A DNA stretch of 43,631 nucleotides from Candidatus Daviesbacteria bacterium RIFCSPHIGHO2_02_FULL_36_13 (GTDB lineage Bacteria; Patescibacteriota; Microgenomatia; Daviesbacterales; UBA10151): NCBI GenBank assembly GCA_001777015.1, contig MFCV01000025.1:1-43631 (forward strand). Direction: 5' to 3'. The position numbers and the translations under genes are program-made. Positions 38,894 to 43,631 of this stretch are shown one piece after another (position 1 is the first letter of the stretch; each line of letters opens with the position of its first letter). The notes beneath the pieces are model-generated. The model was not told the DNA's origin. It did no database searches and was given only the letters and a program-made list of their open reading frames with translations.

Positions 38894-40069
38894 ATGAAGA
38901 TTTTATTTGGGACGGATTTGTTTTATCAAAATTTTGCAGGTTCTGTTAGTTTTATTCAATATCTGGCAAAAGGACTTATTAAAGACGGCCATCAGGTTTT
39001 TGTCATAGCACCCTCAAAAACATTTGAAAACACTATTTCTATAGAAGATGGTGTTACTGTTTATGGCATCCGCTCTGTAATTATTCCGGATGTCATATAT
39101 CCTTCACAATTTAGGATCCCAATAACAGCAGGCTCCAATAAAATCAGGACCATACTGGAGGAAGTAAAACCTGATGTTGTCAGTATTCAGGATCATTTTA
39201 TGATAGGCGGCAAAATTGCCAAAGAAAGCAGAAGATTGAATATCCCAACCGTAGGAACCAATCACTTTATGCCTGAAAATTTTATTCACTACCTTTATCC
39301 CCCTGAATTTGCCAAAGAATTTCTAAGAAAGCTTGCCTGGAAGGATTTTCTCCGTGTATATAAAAAACTTGATGTTGTCACCACTCCTACCAAAACCGCA
39401 GCTGAACTGATAAAAAATTTAGGACTAAGAAATACTATTATCCCAATCTCAAATGGTGTTGATTTAAAAAGATTTAATCCTAAAAATAATGGTCAGACTT
39501 TAAGAACAAAATACAATATTCCCCCAACTGAACCTATTATTTTATTTGTAGGAAGATTGGATAAAGAGAAGGAAATCGATGAACTGATTAAAGCTTTTGC
39601 TGAAACTTTGCATAAAATTAGGTCAAAGTTGATAATTGCAGGCAAAGGAACAGAAAGATCAAAGCTTATTAGTCTTTCGAGAAAATTGGGACTTTCAAAA
39701 GATATCATCTTCCCCGGATTTGTTCCTCACGTAGATCTTCCCTCTTTGTACGCCACAGCAGATGTATTTGCCATTGCTTCAATTGCTGAACTGCAAAGCA
39801 TTGCCACCCTTGAGGCCATGGCCTCTGGCCTCCCTGTAGTTGCAGTCAATGCCATTGCGTTGCCGGAACTTGTTCACGATGGGGAAAATGGCTATTTATT
39901 TGAAAAAGGAGATACTAAGAATCTAAGCGATAAGTTGGTAAAAATTCTAAAGGATAAGAATTTAAGGAAAAAAATGTCTAAAAAAAGCCTGGAAATTATT
40001 AAGCAACACAATATAGAAGATACTGTAAAAAAATATGAAAAAATATATGAAAAATTAGTTAAGTCCTAA
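38894..40069 (+). CDS. Glycosyltransferase, GT4 type (diacylglycerol glucosyltransferase-like)
   Basis: 391 residues, GT-B fold. Begins KILFGTDLFYQNFAGSVSFI, like 1,2-diacylglycerol 3-glucosyltransferases, with GTNHFMPENF in the acceptor half. The donor half has ILFVGRLDKEKEIDELIKAF, KLIIAGKGTERSKL and EX7E motif ELQSIATLEAMASGLPVVAV. With the GT28 gene it may make mono- and diglycosyl lipids. Ends 4 bp into the convergent DUF5667 gene. Substrate is inferred. Confidence 0.88.
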   Translation: MKILFGTDLFYQNFAGSVSFIQYLAKGLIKDGHQVFVIAPSKTFENTISIEDGVTVYGIRSVIIPDVIYPSQFRIPITAGSNKIRTILEEVKPDVVSIQDHFMIGGKIAKESRRLNIPTVGTNHFMPENFIHYLYPPEFAKEFLRKLAWKDFLRVYKKLDVVTTPTKTAAELIKNLGLRNTIIPISNGVDLKRFNPKNNGQTLRTKYNIPPTEPIILFVGRLDKEKEIDELIKAFAETLHKIRSKLIIAGKGTERSKLISLSRKLGLSKDIIFPGFVPHVDLPSLYATADVFAIASIAELQSIATLEAMASGLPVVAVNAIALPELVHDGENGYLFEKGDTKNLSDKLVKILKDKNLRKKMSKKSLEIIKQHNIEDTVKKYEKIYEKLVKS

Positions 40070-40671
40070 ACGCCTAAACATTTTTGAGCTCTTTCTTTTG
40101 TAACAATTTGCTCTGCCTGATTCAAAGCAGAACTTGAGGCTTCTTTTTTTAAAAATTCACAAGCTTTAAGTCTAGCTGGCTTTTCTATATCCGGTCTTCT
40201 TAAAATTTTATCTACTGCTGATCTGATGGATCTTTTAGCATTGTTATCTTTTAAATCCTCATGCATTTTCTGCAGAACAAAAAGATGAGAAGTTAAACTG
40301 CTTTCTATTTTTAGAGCTAACTCTCCACTGATAGTTCTTCTGTCTAAAAGAGTATTAAGATTAGATGTATACCTTTCTAAACTGGCTGGAATAAGTGAAG
40401 GGTTTTTGTCTACTAAATTTCTGGCCTCTCTTAGTCTTCTTGTGGCAAATTCCAAATGCCTGACATGTTTAACATATGGGGTTAAAGCCAGCTTTAATTC
40501 AATTTCTTCTCTAATACCTTTTATAAAATAAAAAGGGTTGGATGGATCTAAACTTGAATAACCAATATCATTTTCAGAAGCCAGTATAGCACCTAGGGTA
40601 TAGGGTATAGGGTATAGCAGGACAAAAATTATTAAACTAAACCCTAAACCCCAAACCCTAAACCCTTTCAT
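40066..40671 (-). CDS. DUF5667 domain protein, secreted
   Basis: 201 residues. An N-terminal signal/anchor (LIIFVLLYPIPYTLGAILA) is followed by the DUF5667 helical domain: SLDPSNPFYFIKGIREEIEL and HLEFATRRLREARNLVDKNP. The family is common in Patescibacteria and other bacteria, function unknown. The signal region is coded by two 7-nt tandem repeats, so codons 3-12 and about 19-26 come from repeat DNA. It lies 12 bp after ftsH on the same strand. Confidence 0.8.
   Translation of the reverse strand: MKGFRVWGLGFSLIIFVLLYPIPYTLGAILASENDIGYSSLDPSNPFYFIKGIREEIELKLALTPYVKHVRHLEFATRRLREARNLVDKNPSLIPASLERYTSNLNTLLDRRTISGELALKIESSLTSHLFVLQKMHEDLKDNNAKRSIRSAVDKILRRPDIEKPARLKACEFLKKEASSSALNQAEQIVTKERAQKCLGV
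40593..40667. repeat. Two heptamer repeats coding the DUF5667 signal peptide
   Basis: Plus strand 40593-40617 holds about 3.5 copies of GGGTATA; 40636-40667 holds four copies of CCCTAAA (one CCCCAAA). Both encode parts of one signal peptide (FRVWGLGFS and LYPIPYTLG). Confidence 0.75.
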
Positions 40672-40683
40672 AACTTCATTCTA

Positions 40684-42522
40684 TCAGCTTTTTTTCTTAC
40701 CTACTATTTTTTCAAACTCATCAGATTCCAAAGTTTCTTTTTCCAATAATTCTTTAGCAACTTTATCAAGCTTAGATCTCTGTTTTCTGAGTAAGGTTTG
40801 AGCTAGTTTATAACCTGTATCTATAATTCTTTTGACTTCATTATCAATCTTGGCTTGAAAACTTTCTGATAATTTTTGTCCATCTTCTCTTTGCCATATC
40901 CCAAACATAGATTGAGTTTTAATATTAATAGGTCCTAAAGTAGACATACCATATGAGGTTACCATCTCTCTGGCAATTGATGAAGCAACCTCCAAATCAT
41001 TAGTAGCCCCTGTTGAAATATCATCAAGCGCTAATTCTTCAGCTGCCCTGCCTCCTAAAGCTGTAGCTATTTGTTCCAGCAGTCTTGACTTAGATTCGTT
41101 TGACCTATCTTCTGTGGGGGGGAAAAGTGTGTGTCCGCCAGACATGCCTCTGGAAACAATAGAAATCCTATGAACCGGGTCAACATTTTTAAGAAAATGT
41201 CCAACAATGGCATGTCCTGCTTCATGATAGGCTGCCAGTTTTCTATCGTGATCAGACTGCATTCTTTTTCTTTGAGGGCCTAATTTTTCTTTAGTGGCTG
41301 CCTCTTCCAAATCCTTATTATCTATTTGGGTTTTACTTTCTCTGGCTGCTAAAATGGCTGCTTCATTTAACATATTGGCTAAATCTGCTCCTGAAAACCC
41401 AACTGTTCTTCTGGCAATTCTTTCTATTGACACATCTTTAGTAAAAGGTTTTCCCTTCATATGAAGTTCAATGATGGCTTTTCTGTCTTCCAAATCAGGA
41501 AAGCCCAAAACAACTCTTCTATCAAACCTACCAGGTCTAACTAAAGCTGCATCCAAAAGATCAGGTCTATTTGTTGCTCCAATCACAATAACATGTTCAT
41601 TTAAGTTAAACCCATCCATCTCAACCAAAATTTGGTTTAAAGTCTGCTCTCTTTCATCATGTCCGCCAGACATGCCCATGCCTCGCTGACGACCAATAGA
41701 TTCAATTTCATCTATAAAAATAATAGACGGTGAGGCTTTCTTTGCTTGAGCAAACATATCCCTTACCCTGGCAGCTCCAACTCCAACTAGCATTTCCATA
41801 AATTCTGAACCTGCAATAGAAAAAAATGGCACTCCTGCCTCTCCTGCAACAGCCTTAGCCAGTAATGTTTTTCCAACTCCTGCAGGTCCAACTACCAAAA
41901 CTCCTTTGGGAATCTTTGCACCCAATGCTTTAAATTTTTCAGGAGTTTTTAGAAATTCTACTACCTCTGCTAGCTCTCTTTTTGCTTCTTCTGCTCCTGC
42001 AACATCACTAAATTTAGTTTGAGGAGCATCTTTAGTAAAGAGTTTAGCTCTGCTTTGGGCAAAAGAAAAAATTCCAGATCCCCCTTCTCTGGCATTTCTT
42101 AAAAGAAAAAACATAAGACCTACAAGAAGTAAAATTGGCAATATTGCAGATAAAATTCCAGCCCAAGCTTGTTGAATAGACAAATCTTTTACTTCAATGG
42201 TGACTGTTTTTGGATCAACCCCAGATGATTCCAATATTTTATAAATAGATTCACCTGGCTCTTTTCTGGAAATTAAATTTTCATCAGAATCCTTTAAATC
42301 AGCTATGATTTTATCTCCTTCCAAAGATATTTTTTCCACTTTTTTATCTTTAACATCACTCACAATTTGGGAGATTGGCACCTCATTATCAGTTTTAGGA
42401 GAATCTGAAACCTGATAGAAGAAAATTAAAGCTGCTAAGGCAACTAATATATAAACAGAAAGTCCTTTTAGGAATGCTGGGAGACCTTTTCCTGCTTTAA
42501 ATCTTTTTTTGCCATTTGCCAT
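40684..42522 (-). CDS. ftsH: ATP-dependent zinc metalloprotease FtsH
   Basis: 612 residues from ATG 42522; a TTG two codons upstream is the other candidate start. Membrane AAA+ protease that degrades misfolded and regulatory proteins. Two N-terminal membrane helices ([18 protein letters not shown] and [20 protein letters not shown]) flank a periplasmic domain. The AAA module has Walker [14 protein letters not shown], Walker [15 protein letters not shown], the pore loop [13 protein letters not shown] and arginine fingers (RPGRFDRRV). The zinc site HEAGH in [13 protein letters not shown] and the third ligand region in [15 protein letters not shown] are intact. Family length is normal. Confidence 0.97.
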   Translation of the reverse strand: MANGKKRFKAGKGLPAFLKGLSVYILVALAALIFFYQVSDSPKTDNEVPISQIVSDVKDKKVEKISLEGDKIIADLKDSDENLISRKEPGESIYKILESSGVDPKTVTIEVKDLSIQQAWAGILSAILPILLLVGLMFFLLRNAREGGSGIFSFAQSRAKLFTKDAPQTKFSDVAGAEEAKRELAEVVEFLKTPEKFKALGAKIPKGVLVVGPAGVGKTLLAKAVAGEAGVPFFSIAGSEFMEMLVGVGAARVRDMFAQAKKASPSIIFIDEIESIGRQRGMGMSGGHDEREQTLNQILVEMDGFNLNEHVIVIGATNRPDLLDAALVRPGRFDRRVVLGFPDLEDRKAIIELHMKGKPFTKDVSIERIARRTVGFSGADLANMLNEAAILAARESKTQIDNKDLEEAATKEKLGPQRKRMQSDHDRKLAAYHEAGHAIVGHFLKNVDPVHRISIVSRGMSGGHTLFPPTEDRSNESKSRLLEQIATALGGRAAEELALDDISTGATNDLEVASSIAREMVTSYGMSTLGPINIKTQSMFGIWQREDGQKLSESFQAKIDNEVKRIIDTGYKLAQTLLRKQRSKLDKVAKELLEKETLESDEFEKIVGKKKS

Positions 42523-42602
42523 TGGCAAATATTACCACAATTAGCTTCATATTACTAGAGGTCTAGTGCAAACTTCATGTGCGGAGCGCGAACTTGTTCA
42601 AA

Positions 42603-42923
42603 TCAACGTAGTTTAGTACCTGCAGGAACTTTAGAAATAGGTTTTAAAGGATAGGGTTTTTCTGTATCTGTTGCAAGCAGCATCCCTTCAGAGGCCATCC
42701 CCATCATCATTCTTGGTTCTAAATTAAACACATAAATAAACTGTTTACCAACCAGCTGAGAAGGCTTGTACCATTGTTTAATACCAGAAAGAATTTGTTT
42801 TTTACCTAACTCTCCAAAATCCACAATCTGTTTTATTAACTTTTCAGATCCATCTACCTCTTCTGCTTCTAAAATTGTGCCTACAACTAACTCAACCTTG
42901 GAGAATTCTTCAAAATTAATCAT
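42603..42923 (-). CDS. Stand-alone tRNA-binding OB domain (MetRS beta-like)
   Basis: 106 residues from ATG 42923 (MINFEEFSKVELVVGTI), which overlaps the trpS stop by 8 bp; the longer frame to 42953 only copies trpS codons. The OB-fold tRNA-binding domain is the one found at the C-terminus of methionyl-tRNA synthetase and in CsaA: VDFGELGKKQILSGIKQWY, QFIYVFNLEPRMMMGMASEG and MLLATD. It probably binds tRNA for methionyl-tRNA synthetase in trans or acts as a chaperone. It directly follows trpS. Confidence 0.9.
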   Translation of the reverse strand: MINFEEFSKVELVVGTILEAEEVDGSEKLIKQIVDFGELGKKQILSGIKQWYKPSQLVGKQFIYVFNLEPRMMMGMASEGMLLATDTEKPYPLKPISKVPAGTKLR

Positions 42924-43631
42924 ATTGAAGACCCATGGCAGATTTAACTTCATCTAAGGTTTCTGAGGCTGCTTTCCTGGCTTTTTCTGCTCCTTCTTTA
43001 ATAACTTGATCTATATAATCTGGATTTTGTTCCAGTTCTTTTCTTTTTTCCTGAATTGGTTTTAATTCATCAAAAATTGCCTGAGCTAGTTGTCCTTTAA
43101 GTTCAGAATATCTTATTCCATCTCCTGTATATTGTTTTTCGTATTCAGATCTTTTATCAGATCCTTCAAAAAGCTCAACAAAATCTAACAGTGAGGCTAC
43201 TCCACCCTCATTTGGCACTTCACTACCCTTTCCACTATCTGTTGGAGCTTTGGCTAATTTGTTTTTTATTTCATCTAAATTATCCATTAAATTAATATAA
43301 CTTCCTTCAACAGATTTACTCATCTTCCCTTCTCCAGTAAGTGATGGGATATATTCCCCCTCTGTAGCAAATCTTTTCGGCTCAGGAATACTTAAGCCGT
43401 ATTTTTGATTCATTTTTCTGGCTATATCTCTAGCTATTTCTAAATGAGGTTCCTGATCAATTCCTACTGGCACAAGAGAGGCTTTATAAACCAGAATATC
43501 AGCAGCCATCAATATTGGGTAATTAAGAAGAGCCATGGTCACATTCTCTGGATGCTGTCTGACTTTTTCTTTAAAAGTAGGTAAATCCTGCATTCTAGCC
43601 ACAGTCATAACTGAAGAGAAAAAATAAGCTA
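42916..43631 (-). CDS. trpS: Tryptophanyl-tRNA synthetase (5' partial)
   Basis: The gene runs off the right end: the frame stays open to base 43631 upstream of ATG 43608, and the HIGH motif and N-terminal part are outside. The visible ~238 residues include RMQDLPTFKEKV, the active-site helices MALLNYPILMAADILVYKAS, VPVGIDQEPHLEIARDIARK and the KMSKS loop (GEGKMSKSVEGSYI), then the C-terminal anticodon-binding helices. Charges tRNA-Trp. The downstream tRNA-binding gene overlaps by 8 bp. Confidence 0.95.
   Translation of the reverse strand, partial: AYFFSSVMTVARMQDLPTFKEKVRQHPENVTMALLNYPILMAADILVYKASLVPVGIDQEPHLEIARDIARKMNQKYGLSIPEPKRFATEGEYIPSLTGEGKMSKSVEGSYINLMDNLDEIKNKLAKAPTDSGKGSEVPNEGGVASLLDFVELFEGSDKRSEYEKQYTGDGIRYSELKGQLAQAIFDELKPIQEKRKELEQNPDYIDQVIKEGAEKARKAASETLDEVKSAMGLQYD

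Noticed and set aside
40636-40667. Plant telomere contamination (TTTAGGG units)
   Set aside because: The units lie in frame inside a bacterial gene with normal flanks, next to other heptamer repeats of the same style.
1-43631. CRISPR array
   Set aside because: The repeats are short degenerate heptamers or single palindromes with no regular spacers, and no cas gene is present.

Overview
The window is AT-rich (roughly one third G+C by eye), densely coding bacterial DNA with many 1-17 bp gene overlaps and poor Shine-Dalgarno sites. The gene set fits a Candidate Phyla Radiation (Patescibacteria) bacterium, probably Microgenomates-like. Pointers are a bacterial FtsH, RecF, MutM, Pth and PolA beside an archaeal-type DNA ligase and an EndoQ-like nuclease, an archaeal-style mevalonate pathway, a PolA without a proofreading domain, and small families common in that group (DUF5667, DUF5654, DUF3105). 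No rRNA, tRNA, CRISPR array, phage or transposase gene was found, and the lineage is an inference from gene content.

Layout. 1-2.7 kb: the 3' end of a secreted fibronectin-III/beta-propeller protein, a small membrane-anchored leucine-rich-repeat protein, and the remains of an AbiEii-type nucleotidyltransferase toxin with a possible partner. 2.7-11.8 kb: an isoprenoid island. It holds cis-prenyltransferase and trans-polyprenyl synthase on the minus strand. Divergent from them are HMG-CoA reductase, HMG-CoA synthase, thiolase, a DUF35 protein, mevalonate kinase, a second GHMP kinase (probably phosphomevalonate kinase) and diphosphomevalonate decarboxylase. A type-1 IPP-isomerase-like Nudix protein follows on the opposite strand. 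11.8-15.4 kb: ZIP metal transporter, DUF3105 protein, DsbA-like oxidoreductase, peptidyl-tRNA hydrolase and an inositol-monophosphatase-family enzyme. 15.6-25.4 kb: one tightly packed minus-strand unit, pyrB-carA-carB-fic-receiver-DNA ligase-EndoQ, preceded by a promoter, a possible 14-codon leader peptide and a terminator hairpin that look like a pyrimidine attenuator. 25.5-31.5 kb: DUF5654, RecF, an MFS permease, MutM, class I aldolase and class II fructose bisphosphatase. 31.6-40.7 kb: glycosyltransferases, PolA, a glycolipid-synthase-like GT28, a membrane-anchored GH-A-type hydrolase and a DUF5667 protein. 40.7-43.6 kb: FtsH, a stand-alone tRNA-binding domain and the 3' part of trpS.

Together the genes cover acetyl-CoA to C5 isoprenoids and on to linear polyprenyl diphosphates including the cell-wall lipid carrier, the first steps of UMP synthesis, the fructose-1,6-bisphosphate part of gluconeogenesis, glycolipid synthesis and base-lesion repair. 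Several isoprenoid enzymes deviate from family norms: DUF35 without its zinc ribbon, a decarboxylase with Asn where Asp is expected, an isomerase with Asp where the catalytic Cys is expected, and a trans-prenyl synthase missing a segment after its second DDxxD.

The most distinctive pattern is a population of short palindromic or heptamer-based repeats. Some lie between genes, but many sit in frame inside conserved genes (mutM, polyprenyl synthase, DNA ligase, EndoQ, carA, carB, polA, pth, DUF3105). They encode extra residues without breaking the reading frame, much like Rickettsia palindromic elements.
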